Shown: positions 18,904 through 29,119, counted from the first letter of the stretch. The stretch: 64,000 nt of DNA from Methylomicrobium lacus LW14 (GCF_000527095.1 NZ_AZUN01000001.1:1054001-1118000); one strand, 5' to 3'. The notes: generated by a model from the sequence alone, not told the origin. Made by a program: numbers and translations.

Positions 18904-19920
18904 TTATTTAAATACGCCGGCCGGAAACTGCATCGTCATGCAGTGCAGGCTGCCGTACTGATGCACCAACGGCCGGCATGGGGTCGGGATGATCTTGTGC
19001 TCGGGGAAACAGCCTGCCAGCCGTTCCAGCGCCACCGCATCCATCGGATCTTCGTAGACCGGCACCATCACCGCCTGATTGATGATCAGAAAGTTCGAGT
19101 AATTGGCCGGCAACTGGCGGCCGTCTTCGTCGAAAATCGCTGTCGGCAAAGGCAGCGGAACCAGACGATACGGTTTGTTGCCGCGTGTGCGCAGCGCCTG
19201 CAGCTGAATTTCCATATTTTTCAGACTTTCGTATTGCGCATTGGTTTCGTCATCCGATGCGGTATAGGCGATCGTGTCGGCGCTGCAAAACCGCGCCAGG
19301 GTGTCGATATGTGCGTCGGTGTCGTCGCCGGGCAGGTTCGGCTGATCGATCCAGAATACGCGCGATGCGCCGAAGCTCAGGCCGAGTTGGCGCTCGATCT
19401 CGTGTTTGCTCAGATCTTTGTTCCGGTTCGGGTTCAACAGGCATTGGCGGGTTGTCATGATCGTATCCCTGCCGTCGCTTTCGACGCTGCCGCCTTCGAG
19501 GATGAAGTCGATGGCGAGACTTTGCACGCCCGCAAAAGCCGGCGACGCCAACAGTTTTTGATTCAGCGCATTGTCGTCGTCATGCGGATATTTCTCGCCC
19601 CAACCGTTGAAACGCAGATTCAGCAGCAGCGGCTTGCTGTCTTCCTCGACGGTCAAAAAAACCGTGTCTCGAACCCAGATGTCGTTGACCCTCGCGTGGA
19701 TGAAGACGATGTTGTCGTTGCTTTCGATCAGTCCGCGGATGCGGCTTTCGTGCGCGTCATCGCGGCAGACGATGAACAAGCGCTGATAGCGGCTGATCGT
19801 TTCGGCGATGAAACGGTAAGAAGTCTCGACTTCGTCGAGATGGATGAAATCGCCGGTCTCGTGCGGCCAAGCGATCAAAACGGCGGATTGGGGTTCCCAT
19901 TCGGCTGGAAAGCGGATCAT
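18904..19920 (-). CDS. aguA: Agmatine deiminase / peptidyl-arginine deiminase family
   Basis: 338 residues. Agmatine deiminase converts agmatine to N-carbamoylputrescine on the way to putrescine. The family signatures are the NDIWVRDT acidic segment, EGGSVE, DDTDAHID with the catalytic His, and the C-terminal GSLHCMTMQ with the nucleophilic Cys. The ATG at 19920 overlaps the recN stop in an ATGA junction, so it is probably coupled to recN; the longer frame would lie inside recN. Specificity for agmatine is inferred from the family. Confidence 0.88.
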   Translation of the reverse strand: MIRFPAEWEPQSAVLIAWPHETGDFIHLDEVETSYRFIAETISRYQRLFIVCRDDAHESRIRGLIESNDNIVFIHARVNDIWVRDTVFLTVEEDSKPLLLNLRFNGWGEKYPHDDDNALNQKLLASPAFAGVQSLAIDFILEGGSVESDGRDTIMTTRQCLLNPNRNKDLSKHEIERQLGLSFGASRVFWIDQPNLPGDDTDAHIDTLARFCSADTIAYTASDDETNAQYESLKNMEIQLQALRTRGNKPYRLVPLPLPTAIFDEDGRQLPANYSNFLIINQAVMVPVYEDPMDAVALERLAGCFPEHKIIPTPCRPLVHQYGSLHCMTMQFPAGVFK

Positions 19921-21596
19921 GAGTGTGAGTTTCCTAAGGTTAGCATTTCCCTGGCGTGCGCCAGGGTGTTTTCGGTAAGATTGACGCCGCCCAACATGCG
20001 GGCGACCTCCAGCACGCGTTCCTCGTCTTCGAGCACGTGCACGGTCGATGAGGTGATGTCGGTCTGCTGGTTTTTCGCGACGAACAAATGGTGATGCGCT
20101 TGTGCTGCGACCTGCGGCAGATGCGTCACGCACATGACCTGGCGGTTCTGGCTCAGGCTCCTGAGCTTCTGACCGACGATCTCGGCGATGCCGCCGCCGA
20201 TGCCCGAGTCGACCTCGTCGAAGATCATCGTCGGCGTGGTCTTGTCGCTCGACGTGGTGACCTGGATCGCGAGGCTGATCCGCGCCAGCTCACCGCCGGA
20301 GGCGACTTTCGCCAGCGGTTTCGGCGGCATGCCCGGATTCGCGCTGACCAGAAACTCGATCTTGTCGAGGCCGTTCGGCTTCGGTTCGTTGCCGTCGAGT
20401 CCTGTCAATTCGACCCGGAATTCGCCCTGCGGCATACCGAGTTCCTTGATCATTCCCGAAATCTGCTGGCTGAGCCGGGTCGCCGCCTGCCCGCGCTTTG
20501 CGCTCAGTTCGGCGGCCAGTTGGCGGTATTGATCGAGGTATTTCACAACGTCCGCTTCGAGCTCGCTGATCCGTTCTTCGCTGTGCGTCAAATTGTCGAG
20601 TTCGTGCGCGATTTTTTGCGCCAGCTCCGGCAGTTCCTCGGGCGCGACATGGTGTTTCCGGCTCAGGCTCTGAATCACGCCGATCTGGTCATCGAGGTCT
20701 TCCAGGCGTTTCGGATCGGCTTCCTGCGACTCCAGAAAGCGGCGCAGTTCCAGGGAGGCTTCCTCGATCTGAATCTGCGCTTCCGCCAGCAACGAGCAGA
20801 CGTTGTTCAGTTCCGGCGCAAAGCGGGCCAGATGATTCAGTTCGTTCACGCAGTGGCCGAGCATCCGGATCACCGACACCTGATCATTTTCATACAGCAC
20901 ATCGATCTGCTGCTGGCCCGCGCTGAGAATCTGGCCGAGATTGGCCAGCTTGCTGTGTTCGTCGGACAAGGCCTGATAATCGAAATGCGCCAGATCGAGC
21001 TGATTCAGCTCGTCCAGTTGGTAACGCAGCAATTCCTCGCGTTCGCTGTGATCGAGGCTGGCTTTCTTCAGCACGGCAAGCTCCCGGTGCGCCTGATGCC
21101 ATTGCCGGTAGGACGCGTTCAGCCGGTCGAGCAGCGGCTGGTTTTTCGCGAACGCATCGAGCAGGCGGCGTTGTTCGTCCGCGCCGAGCAACCGCAGATG
21201 CGCGTGCTGACCGTGAATTTCTACCAGTTTTTCGCTGAGTTCCTGAAGCGATTGCAGGGTGACCGGGCGGTTGTTAATATAAGCCTTCGAGCGCCCGTCT
21301 TCGTTCACGACCCGGCGGATCAGGCAATGCTCGCCGTCATCGAGTTCGTTTTCGACCAGCCAGTCGCGCGCGAGCGGCGCGTCAGTGAGATCGAATTCGA
21401 GGTTGATTTCGGCGCGCTTCGCCTCCGGACGCACGTAGCCCGAATCGGCGCGGTCGCCGAGCGCGAGGCCGAGCGCGGTCAACAGGATAGACTTGCCGGC
21501 CCCGGTCTCGCCGGTCAATACCGACATGCCTTTTTCGAGATCGAGATCGAGCGTTTTGACGACGGCCAGATCGATAATATGCAAATTCAACAGCAT
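19917..21596 (-). CDS. recN: DNA repair protein RecN
   Basis: SMC-like ATPase acting in double-strand break repair. The 559-residue length is normal. Walker A GETGAGKS is at about residues 29-36, a long coiled coil occupies about 150-370, and the C-terminal ABC signature ASGGELARI and Walker B MIFDEVDSGIGG are intact. Seven bases separate it from upstream nadK, and its stop overlaps aguA, so nadK-recN-aguA look like one transcript. In many bacteria recN is LexA-controlled; I see no clear SOS box before it. Confidence 0.95.
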   Translation of the reverse strand: MLLNLHIIDLAVVKTLDLDLEKGMSVLTGETGAGKSILLTALGLALGDRADSGYVRPEAKRAEINLEFDLTDAPLARDWLVENELDDGEHCLIRRVVNEDGRSKAYINNRPVTLQSLQELSEKLVEIHGQHAHLRLLGADEQRRLLDAFAKNQPLLDRLNASYRQWHQAHRELAVLKKASLDHSEREELLRYQLDELNQLDLAHFDYQALSDEHSKLANLGQILSAGQQQIDVLYENDQVSVIRMLGHCVNELNHLARFAPELNNVCSLLAEAQIQIEEASLELRRFLESQEADPKRLEDLDDQIGVIQSLSRKHHVAPEELPELAQKIAHELDNLTHSEERISELEADVVKYLDQYRQLAAELSAKRGQAATRLSQQISGMIKELGMPQGEFRVELTGLDGNEPKPNGLDKIEFLVSANPGMPPKPLAKVASGGELARISLAIQVTTSSDKTTPTMIFDEVDSGIGGGIAEIVGQKLRSLSQNRQVMCVTHLPQVAAQAHHHLFVAKNQQTDITSSTVHVLEDEERVLEVARMLGGVNLTENTLAHAREMLTLGNSHS

Positions 21597-21603
21597 GGCG
21601 CTC

Positions 21604-22479
21604 TCAACCGTTGCTCCAGTTTAATTTTGTGCGGAGGACCTGGAAAAAATCATGATCTTCCGGGTGCAGAATTTTAATCGGTTTCGGTTCTTTCTTGATC
21701 AGAATCCTGTCGCTGATCAACACGTCCGGGATCTGCAAATGATCGCAGGTGACCAGGGCCTGGATCTGCTTGGTCTGGCAGAAGCTCAGTTCGATCTCGG
21801 CGTTGCCTTCGATCACGATCGGCCGATTCGACATCGTGTGCGGATTCAGAGGCACCAGCACCAAGGCATTCAGCGACGGCGACAGAATCGGCCCGCCCGC
21901 AGACAGTGCATAAGCGGTCGATCCGGTCGGCGTTGAAACGATCAGGCCGTCGGAACGCTGCGAATTCAGGAACACGCCGTCGATTTTGGTCACGATTTCG
22001 ATCATGCTCGGCGTGATCCAGCGGTGCACCGCGACTTCGTTCAGCGCGATCTCTTCGTGGATGACTTGGCCTTCGCGGATGATCTTCGCGCGCAGGAAAT
22101 AGCGTTCTTCTTCCTTGTAATGGCCTTGCAAGGTCGCTTCGAGGCGGGCCGGCAATTCGTCCGGCGAAATATCGACCAGAAAACCCACCCGGCCGAGATT
22201 GACGCCGATCAGCGGAATGCCGTAATCCACGATCGCGCGCGCGGCGGCCAGAAAGGTGCCGTCGCCGCCGACTGCAATGACCAAGTCGCAATGCCGGCCG
22301 ATTTGATCCGCTGCGACCGCGACGGCGTCTTTGCCGCGAATGAATTCGGCGCTGTCCGCGGCGATGATCACCCGATACCCCGCCTGGAGCAAATAATCGT
22401 AAATCAGCGCCAAGGTCCCGGCAATGCTGGGGTCGCTGGGTTTGCCGATGATGCCGATGGTGTTGAAGGAAGTCCGCAT
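21604..22479 (-). CDS. nadK: NAD kinase
   Basis: Phosphorylates NAD to NADP. 291 residues. The GGDGT motif (about residues 69-73), NEVAVHR, and DGLIVSTPTGSTAYALSAGG are the diagnostic substrate-binding segments, all intact. Head of the nadK-recN-aguA set and divergent from pgk, with about 150 bp between them for both promoters. Confidence 0.95.
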   Translation of the reverse strand: MRTSFNTIGIIGKPSDPSIAGTLALIYDYLLQAGYRVIIAADSAEFIRGKDAVAVAADQIGRHCDLVIAVGGDGTFLAAARAIVDYGIPLIGVNLGRVGFLVDISPDELPARLEATLQGHYKEEERYFLRAKIIREGQVIHEEIALNEVAVHRWITPSMIEIVTKIDGVFLNSQRSDGLIVSTPTGSTAYALSAGGPILSPSLNALVLVPLNPHTMSNRPIVIEGNAEIELSFCQTKQIQALVTCDHLQIPDVLISDRILIKKEPKPIKILHPEDHDFFQVLRTKLNWSNG

Positions 22480-22629
22480 TGCAGGAAGATTGCCGGTAAA
22501 GCTGGCGATTATACAAAAAAATCGTTACGACACTCGCGTTATTGCGGAAATGCAAACAAGACGAATACGCCCCCAATATTTTATAATAATCCGATTCGCC
22601 CCCCCCTACTTAAACCAAGAGAGAGAAAT

Positions 22630-23805
22630 ATGTCAGTAAAAAGAATGGCTGATCTGGACTTGTCCGGCAAACGCGTATTGATTCGTCAGGATTTGAACGT
22701 ACCGGTCAAGAACGGCAAAGTCACCAGCGATATCCGCATTCAAGCCAGCGTGCCGACCATCGTAGAGGCCTTGGAGAAAGGCGCGGCGGTAATGCTGATG
22801 TCGCATCTCGGCCGTCCTGAAGAAGGCGTCTATGACGAAGCATCCTCATTGAAGCCTGTCGCAGAACGCCTTGCCGAACTGCTCGGCAAGCCGGTGCGCC
22901 TCGAAAAAGACTGGATCGACGGCATTCAGATTCAACCCGGCGAAGTCGTGTTGTGCGAAAACGTCCGATTCAATGCCGGCGAAGGCAAAAACAAGGACGA
23001 ACTGGGCCAAAAAATGGCCGCGCTCTGCGACGTGTTCGTGATGGATGCATTCGGCACCGCGCACCGCGCGCAAGCCTCGACGCACAGCGTTGCGAAGTTC
23101 GCCAAAGTCGCCTGCGCCGGTCCATTGCTGGCCAGCGAACTCGACGCGCTGGGCAAAGCGCTCGAAACTCCGGCCAAACCCCTGGTCGCTATCGTCGGCG
23201 GCTCGAAGGTTTCGACCAAACTGACCGTGCTGAAAACACTGTCCGAAAAAGTCGATCAGTTGATCGTCGGCGGCGGCATCGCGAACACCTTCATCGCGGC
23301 GGCCGGATTCCCGGTCGGCAAGTCATTGTATGAACCGGACCTGATCGACGACGCCAAGCAACTGATCGCGCTGGCCAAGCAAAACGGTTCCGATATTCCG
23401 GTTCCGGTCGACGTGGTCTGCGCCAAGGAATTCTCCGAAACCGCGGTCGCGACCGTCAAAAAAGTCAGCGAAGTGGCCGAAGACGACCTGATCATGGACA
23501 TCGGACCGGAAACCGCAAAACTCTATGCAGAGATTTTGACTTCCGCCAAAACGATCGTCTGGAACGGTCCGGTCGGCGTATTCGAATTCGACCAGTTCGG
23601 AGGCGGCACCAAGGCCTTGGCCGAAGCGATCGCAGAGTCCCCTGCATTCTCTATCGCCGGCGGCGGCGACACGCTGGCCGCGATCGATAAATACGGCATC
23701 AGCGACAAAGTGTCCTACACCTCGACCGGCGGCGGCGCTTTCCTGGAATTCCTCGAAGGCAAGGAATTGCCGGCGGTTGCGATTTTGAAAACTCGCGGCG
23801 AATAA
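22630..23805 (+). CDS. pgk: Phosphoglycerate kinase
   Basis: Glycolysis and gluconeogenesis: interconverts 1,3-bisphosphoglycerate and 3-phosphoglycerate with ATP. 391 residues. RQDLNVP, SHLGRP, the GGSKVSTKL loop and the C-terminal GGGDT nucleotide loop are all present. The ATG at 22630 has AGAGAGAA upstream; the long open frame before it is antisense to nadK. It stands alone, without gap, fba or pyk beside it. A TATAAT at 22582-22587 could be its -10. Confidence 0.97.
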   Translation: MSVKRMADLDLSGKRVLIRQDLNVPVKNGKVTSDIRIQASVPTIVEALEKGAAVMLMSHLGRPEEGVYDEASSLKPVAERLAELLGKPVRLEKDWIDGIQIQPGEVVLCENVRFNAGEGKNKDELGQKMAALCDVFVMDAFGTAHRAQASTHSVAKFAKVACAGPLLASELDALGKALETPAKPLVAIVGGSKVSTKLTVLKTLSEKVDQLIVGGGIANTFIAAAGFPVGKSLYEPDLIDDAKQLIALAKQNGSDIPVPVDVVCAKEFSETAVATVKKVSEVAEDDLIMDIGPETAKLYAEILTSAKTIVWNGPVGVFEFDQFGGGTKALAEAIAESPAFSIAGGGDTLAAIDKYGISDKVSYTSTGGGAFLEFLEGKELPAVAILKTRGE

Positions 23806-23821
23806 ACCCTGCCAGGTTTCA

Positions 23822-23847
23822 GCGGGCGCGGCTGCTGCCGCGCCCGC
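23822..23847 (+). terminator. GC-rich hairpin after pgk
   Basis: Perfect 11-bp stem GCGGGCGCGGC / GCCGCGCCCGC with a TGCT loop, 17 bp after the pgk stop. There is no T run, so termination here may need Rho or the hairpin may protect the 3' end. Confidence 0.55.
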
Positions 23848-23939
23848 CAAGCCCCATTTGCTCCACAGGGATGCGTTGATCAGACGCGCTCACAGCCTCG
23901 ATGCCTCATCGAGGCCGCCCTATCAATAAACGTTCAACA

Positions 23940-23969
23940 TTGCTAATATTCCATTGTTACTAATATAAT
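23940..23969 (+). promoter_or_regulatory. Candidate sigma-70 promoter of rpoZ-spoT
   Basis: TTGCTA, an 18-bp spacer and a perfect TATAAT (23964-23969), about 105 bp before the rpoZ ATG. It is the only convincing paired element in this gap. Confidence 0.4.
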
Positions 23970-24074
23970 GGCTGTAAGCGCTTTGTAACGCACTGATCAA
24001 AAAAGAAAGAAAACCATTGTCGTTCGGTCTGGTCGAATGATCAGATCGATTGACATCAACACTTAAGGATACCG

Positions 24075-24314
24075 ATGGCCAGAGTTACGATTGAAGATTG
24101 TTTAGAAAATGTCGAAAACCGCTTTAAGCTGGTGTTGCTGGCGGCAACCCGTGCGCGTCAGCTGTCACACGGCGCAGACGAATTTGTGCCGCGCGGCAAG
24201 GACAAGGATACCGTCGTCGCCTTGCGCGAAATCGCGGCCGGCTATGTCACGCCGACCAACGTGAATGCCCTGCACCGCTCCACCGAACATCACGATCCTA
24301 ACCCGCTGTTCTGA
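24075..24314 (+). CDS. rpoZ: RNA polymerase omega subunit
   Basis: 79 residues, beginning MARVTIEDCLENVENRFKLV, the near-invariant omega start, followed by the RARQL helix. It helps fold and hold the beta' subunit of RNA polymerase. The gene is shorter than E. coli omega (91 residues) only at its variable C-terminus. It lies 9 bp before spoT, the usual rpoZ-spoT pair. Confidence 0.96.
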   Translation: MARVTIEDCLENVENRFKLVLLAATRARQLSHGADEFVPRGKDKDTVVALREIAAGYVTPTNVNALHRSTEHHDPNPLF

Positions 24315-24323
24315 GACTGACTT

Positions 24324-26492
24324 ATGTTGGACATAGCCGATCCGATCGAACTCGAACGCCCCCAGGACAAACTGGTCCGGCGTTTGTGCGAGATCCTGAA
24401 CGGCTATCTCGAACCCCCACAGATCGACGAATGCGTCCGCGCCTATGAATTCGGCGCCTCGGCGCATTCGGGACAATTCCGCAAAAGCGGCGAAGCTTAT
24501 ATTTGCCACCCGGTCGCGGTCGCGATCAGCCTCGCCGAAATGCGCATGGACGCCAACTGCATCATGGCGGCGATCCTGCATGATGTGATCGAAGACACCC
24601 CGATCAGCAAGGCCGAGCTGGCCAGCCAGTTCACCCCGGAAGTCGCCGAACTGGTCGATGGCGTGACCAAACTGACCAAGATCGACGGCATCTCGCGCGC
24701 CGAAGCGCAAGCCGAAAACGTCCGCAAGATGTTCATGGCGATGACCCGTGATTTGCGGATCATCATGGTCAAACTCGCCGACCGCCTGCATAACATGCAA
24801 ACCCTCGGCGTCATGCCGCCGCCAAAGAAACGGCGTATCGCGAAAGAAACGCTGGACATCTACGCACCGCTGGCCAATCGCCTGGGCATGAACAATATCC
24901 AGCAGCACCTCGAATGCCTGAGCTTCGAGGCGATGTATCCGCGGCGTTATGCGATTCTGAAAGCCGCGGTCAAGAAAACGCGCGGCAACGGACTCAAAAC
25001 GATCAATACGGTCGAGAACGCGATCAAGAGCCGGATGCATCAGGCAGGCATCGTTTGCGAAGTATCCGGACGCGAAAAAAATCTGTACAGCATTTATACC
25101 AAAATGCGGCTGAAGAAAATCTCGCTGCCGGATATTTTCGATGTGTATGCGTTCCGGATCTGCGTCGACGATATCGACAACTGCTACCGCACGATCGGCG
25201 TCGTGCATTCGCTTTACAATCCGAAACCGGGCCGCTTCAAGGACTATATCGCGCTGCCGAAGGCGAACGGCTATCAGTCCCTGCACACGACGCTGGTCGG
25301 ACCCGGCGGCGTACCGGTCGAAATTCAGATCCGCACGCACGATATGCACCGGATGGCCGAGTCGGGCATCGCCGCGCACTGGCTGTACAAATCCGACGAC
25401 GAGAAGAACGAAAAATTTCAGAAACGCGCGCACGAATGGCTGAAGGATTTGCTCGAAATCCAAAAATCGGCCGGCGATTCGCTCGAATTCATCGAAAACC
25501 TGAAGGTCGATCTGTTTCCGCAGGAAGTCTTCGTGTTCACCCCGAAAGGCAACATCGTCAAGGTGCCGCGCGGCTCGACCGTGGTCGATTTCGCCTATGC
25601 GGTGCATACCGACATCGGCAATCAATGCATTTCCGCGCGCATCGACAAGCAACTGGCGCCGCTGCAAACCAAGCTCGAAAACGGCGTCACGGTCGACATC
25701 ATTACCGCCTCCTGGGCGCGGCCGAACCCGTTATGGCTGAACTTTGTGATTACCGCGAAAGCCCGCTCCAGCATCCGCGGCTATCTGAAAAATTTCAACA
25801 GCAAGGAAGCGATCATGCTGGGCCGCCGCCTGCTCGAAAAGGAATTGCAGGCGATGGAGCTGCATCTCGACCAGATCGACGAAGCGCGAGTTCATGAACT
25901 GCTCAAGGTCACCGCCAAAGCGTCGCTAGACGACCTGCTCGAGGACATCGGCCTCGGCAACAAGATGCCCTTCCTGGTCGCCAAACGGATTGCCCAGGAA
26001 GATGTGCACGGCGCGATCAAACTGGAAGAAACCCATCAGTCCCGCGTCGCGCCGCTGATCATCAAGGGCACCGAAGGGATGATCATTACGCTGGCCAAAT
26101 GTTGCCGGCCGATTCCGGGGGATTCGATCATCGGCTTTTACAATCCGGGCAAAGGCATCGTCGTGCACCATCACGAATGCCACAACAGCAACGATACCCG
26201 GAAAAAACAGGCCAACTGGCTCGATGTCGAATGGAGTCTGGATGTGTCCACCGAATTTCCGTCCGAACTGCGCCTCGAGGTGCTGAACCGGACCGGCGTT
26301 CTGGCAACGATTCTTGCCGCGATTTCGGAAATGCATTCGAACATCGAAAACGTCAGCGTCGTCGATCAGGACGAAAAAGTATGCGTCGATCTGATCACGC
26401 TCAGCGTGAAGAACCGCGTACATCTGGCCGACATCATGCGCAAGCTGAAAAAATTGCCGAGCGTGGTCAAGATTGAACGCGTCAGGGCCTGA
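24324..26492 (+). CDS. spoT: Bifunctional (p)ppGpp synthetase / hydrolase
   Basis: Makes and degrades the stringent-response alarmone. 722 residues. The HD hydrolase domain keeps its ligands (His48, the ICHP segment, LHDVIEDT). The synthetase domain covers about 240-350 (DVYAFRICVDD, YQSLHT). A TGS domain (FVFTPKGNIVKVPRGSTVVDFAYAVHT in pieces, about 395-440) and a C-terminal ACT domain (about 645-720) follow. The intact hydrolase site favours SpoT over RelA. Second gene of the rpoZ-spoT operon. Confidence 0.95.
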   Translation: MLDIADPIELERPQDKLVRRLCEILNGYLEPPQIDECVRAYEFGASAHSGQFRKSGEAYICHPVAVAISLAEMRMDANCIMAAILHDVIEDTPISKAELASQFTPEVAELVDGVTKLTKIDGISRAEAQAENVRKMFMAMTRDLRIIMVKLADRLHNMQTLGVMPPPKKRRIAKETLDIYAPLANRLGMNNIQQHLECLSFEAMYPRRYAILKAAVKKTRGNGLKTINTVENAIKSRMHQAGIVCEVSGREKNLYSIYTKMRLKKISLPDIFDVYAFRICVDDIDNCYRTIGVVHSLYNPKPGRFKDYIALPKANGYQSLHTTLVGPGGVPVEIQIRTHDMHRMAESGIAAHWLYKSDDEKNEKFQKRAHEWLKDLLEIQKSAGDSLEFIENLKVDLFPQEVFVFTPKGNIVKVPRGSTVVDFAYAVHTDIGNQCISARIDKQLAPLQTKLENGVTVDIITASWARPNPLWLNFVITAKARSSIRGYLKNFNSKEAIMLGRRLLEKELQAMELHLDQIDEARVHELLKVTAKASLDDLLEDIGLGNKMPFLVAKRIAQEDVHGAIKLEETHQSRVAPLIIKGTEGMIITLAKCCRPIPGDSIIGFYNPGKGIVVHHHECHNSNDTRKKQANWLDVEWSLDVSTEFPSELRLEVLNRTGVLATILAAISEMHSNIENVSVVDQDEKVCVDLITLSVKNRVHLADIMRKLKKLPSVVKIERVRA

Positions 26493-26615
26493 TCGGTTCA
26501 GCCTGTCATTAAGCAACTTTAACCTCCCGATCCCTGCCTTAGGCAACTAGCAAGCCGCCCCCGCAAATATGGTAAGATAGCCCCATTTCAACCGTATTTG
26601 TTCGAACGTCCCGTC

Positions 26616-27020
26616 ATGATCAAAGAAATCATCAGCACCGACAAAGCCCCGCAGGCGATTGGCACCTATTCGCAAGCCGTCAGAGTGGACCGCACCTTGT
26701 ATCTGTCCGGTCAAATTCCGTTGTTGCCGGAGACGATGACCCTCGTTGACGGCGATATCAGGGCCCAGATCGTCCAGGTCTTCGAAAACCTGAAAGCGGT
26801 CACCGACGCGGCTGGCGGCACATTTGCCGATTTCGTCAAAGTGAATGTGTATCTGACCGATCTGGCGCACTTCCCGATCGTCAATGAAGTGATGGGGCAG
26901 TATTTTCAGCAACCCTACCCCGCGCGCGCCGCGATCGGCGTTGCCGCCTTGCCGAAAGGCGCGCTGGTCGAGATCGACGGCATCATCTGCCTGCCGCCGC
27001 AGGAATATCCGGCCTCCTGA
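26616..27020 (+). CDS. ridA: RidA family reactive imine deaminase
   Basis: 134 residues from ATG 26616; six upstream in-frame codons are ignored because the family starts at MIKEIISTDKAP. RidA hydrolyses reactive enamine/imine intermediates released by PLP enzymes. Signatures are APQAIGTYSQAV, LYLSGQIPL, the PARAAIGV arginine segment and the C-terminal VEIDGIICLP. Placement after spoT is common in gammaproteobacteria. Confidence 0.93.
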   Translation: MIKEIISTDKAPQAIGTYSQAVRVDRTLYLSGQIPLLPETMTLVDGDIRAQIVQVFENLKAVTDAAGGTFADFVKVNVYLTDLAHFPIVNEVMGQYFQQPYPARAAIGVAALPKGALVEIDGIICLPPQEYPAS

Positions 27021-27031
27021 AGTCCTGAACG

Positions 27032-29113
27032 ATGAACCGGCTGCAGCAACCGGTTTCCGCACTTGCGGGAATCGGCGCGCAAACCGCGCGGCGTTTCGAA
27101 AAACTCGGCATCCGCGTGATTCAGGACCTGTTGTTCCATCTTCCTGTACGTTATGAAGACCGCACCCGTCTGACGCCGATCGGCTCGCTCGCAGCGGGCA
27201 TGACCGCGATGATCGCCGGCAAGGTCGAATTTGCGGACATCCTGCCGCGCGGACGCAAGAGCCTGATCGTCCGGATTGCCGACGATACCGGTTTCATCTC
27301 GTTAAAATTCTTCCATTACTCGGCCAGCCAGTTCCATGCCTTCGCGCCCGGCGCGCTGGTCAGCTGCTTCGGCGAAGCGCGCTACGGTTACGCCGGCCTG
27401 GAGATGACGCATCCCGATTACCAGATCATCGCCGATGCGGACCATTTCGCGCTCGACAGCCGCCTGACGCCGGTCTACCCGCTGACCGAAGGTTTGACTC
27501 AAAACACGATCAGGAAGGCGGTCAAACAGGCGCTCGCGCTGTGCATGCACGACAGCCGCCTGTTGATCGACTGGCTGCCCGAACGGCTATTGCAACAGCT
27601 GCGCTTTCCTGCTTTGCAGCAGGCGATTCAAACCCTGCATACGCCCGGCGAGCCGGGCGCCTCTGCCGCGCTGCAAAATGGCAGTCATCCGGCATTGAAA
27701 CGGCTCGCGTTCGAAGAATTGCTGACCCACTATCTGAGCCTGAGACAGGCCAAAAGCCTGAACCAATCCTGCGAGGCGCCTATTCTGGCCGGCGACCCGG
27801 CCGCCGCCGACCATTTCATCCGCCGCCTGCCCTTCCCGTTGACCGGCGCCCAGCGGCGCGTGATCGGCGAAATCGCCGACAATTGCCGCAAGACCCAGCC
27901 GATGATGCGGCTCGTACAAGGCGATGTCGGCTCCGGCAAAACGGTCGTCGCGGCCTATGCGGCGCTGCTCGCGATCAGCTCGGGTTATCAGGCCGCGGTG
28001 ATGGCGCCGACCGAACTCCTGGCCGAACAGCATTACCGTAATTTCAGCCACTGGTTCAGCCATTTCGAAACCAAAGTCGTGCTGTTGACTGGGCAGTTGA
28101 AAGGCAAACAACGTGGCGAGATCCTGGCCGCGCTGAAAGACGGCTCGGCGCCGATCGCGATCGGCACGCACGCCTTGTTTCAGGACGGCGTCGAATTTGC
28201 TCACCTCGGCCTCTGCGTGATCGACGAACAGCACCGCTTCGGCGTGCACCAGCGCCTCGCGCTGCGCGAAAAAGGCCGCCAGTCGGGCATCCGCCCGCAT
28301 CAGCTGGTGATGACCGCGACGCCGATTCCGCGCACCCTGGCGATGCTGCAATATTCCGACCTCGATATTTCGGTCATCGACGAACTGCCGCCAGGCCGCA
28401 AACCGATCGTGACCAGCGTGATTCCGGCCGACCGCCGCGGCGAGGTGATCGCCAAAATCTCGGGCTGGGTCGCGCAAAAGAAGCAGGCCTATTGGGTCTG
28501 TACCCTGATCGAGGAATCGGAAGCGCTGCAATGCGAAGCGGCCGAAAAAACCGCCGAACTCTTGGGCGAAGCGCTGCCCGCGGTCAGGATCGCGCTGATC
28601 CACGGACGCATGAAAGCGGCCGAGAAAGACGCGATCATGCAGGCCTTCAAGCAGCATCAAATCGACCTCTTGGTCGCGACGACGGTGATCGAGGTCGGCG
28701 TCGATGTGCCGAACGCCGGGTTGATGATCATCGAGAACCCGGAGCGGCTCGGCCTGTCGCAGCTGCATCAGTTGCGCGGACGCGTCGGCCGCGGCGACAG
28801 CGATAGCTATTGCCTGTTGATGTACCAGGCGCCGTTGTCGGAGATGGCGCGCCAAAGGCTCGGCATCTTGCGCGACAGCAACGACGGCTTCGTGATTGCG
28901 GAGAAGGATTTACAGCTGCGCGGCCCCGGCGAAGTGCTCGGCACGCGCCAGACCGGCGCGGTGCATTTCAAGATCGCCGATTTGTCCAGGGATGCCGATT
29001 TACTGGATAATATCCAGCAAATCGGCGAACAGTTCTTCAGGGAAGCACCTGACGCCATCCAGCCCCTGTGCGACCGCTGGCTCGGGGCTTCCACCGCTTA
29101 TGCCGAGGTTTAA
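27032..29113 (+). CDS. recG: ATP-dependent DNA helicase RecG
   Basis: Branch-migrating helicase of recombination and replication-fork rescue, 693 residues. The N-terminal wedge/OB domain spans about 1-250. Helicase motifs follow: GDVGSGKTVVA (Walker A), DEQHRFG (DExH-type motif II), TATPIPRT (motif III), and the C-terminal QLRGRVGRG (motif VI). It starts 11 bp after ridA, so probably co-transcribed. Confidence 0.96.
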   Translation: MNRLQQPVSALAGIGAQTARRFEKLGIRVIQDLLFHLPVRYEDRTRLTPIGSLAAGMTAMIAGKVEFADILPRGRKSLIVRIADDTGFISLKFFHYSASQFHAFAPGALVSCFGEARYGYAGLEMTHPDYQIIADADHFALDSRLTPVYPLTEGLTQNTIRKAVKQALALCMHDSRLLIDWLPERLLQQLRFPALQQAIQTLHTPGEPGASAALQNGSHPALKRLAFEELLTHYLSLRQAKSLNQSCEAPILAGDPAAADHFIRRLPFPLTGAQRRVIGEIADNCRKTQPMMRLVQGDVGSGKTVVAAYAALLAISSGYQAAVMAPTELLAEQHYRNFSHWFSHFETKVVLLTGQLKGKQRGEILAALKDGSAPIAIGTHALFQDGVEFAHLGLCVIDEQHRFGVHQRLALREKGRQSGIRPHQLVMTATPIPRTLAMLQYSDLDISVIDELPPGRKPIVTSVIPADRRGEVIAKISGWVAQKKQAYWVCTLIEESEALQCEAAEKTAELLGEALPAVRIALIHGRMKAAEKDAIMQAFKQHQIDLLVATTVIEVGVDVPNAGLMIIENPERLGLSQLHQLRGRVGRGDSDSYCLLMYQAPLSEMARQRLGILRDSNDGFVIAEKDLQLRGPGEVLGTRQTGAVHFKIADLSRDADLLDNIQQIGEQFFREAPDAIQPLCDRWLGASTAYAEV

Positions 29114-29119
29114 TCCCGT

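Noticed and set aside
20088..21677. Long plus-strand frame of 529 codons
   Set aside because: It is the antisense shadow of recN; the GC-rich third positions keep the opposite strand open.
24165..25667. Long minus-strand frame of 500 codons
   Set aside because: Antisense shadow of spoT, His- and Asp-rich as such shadows are.
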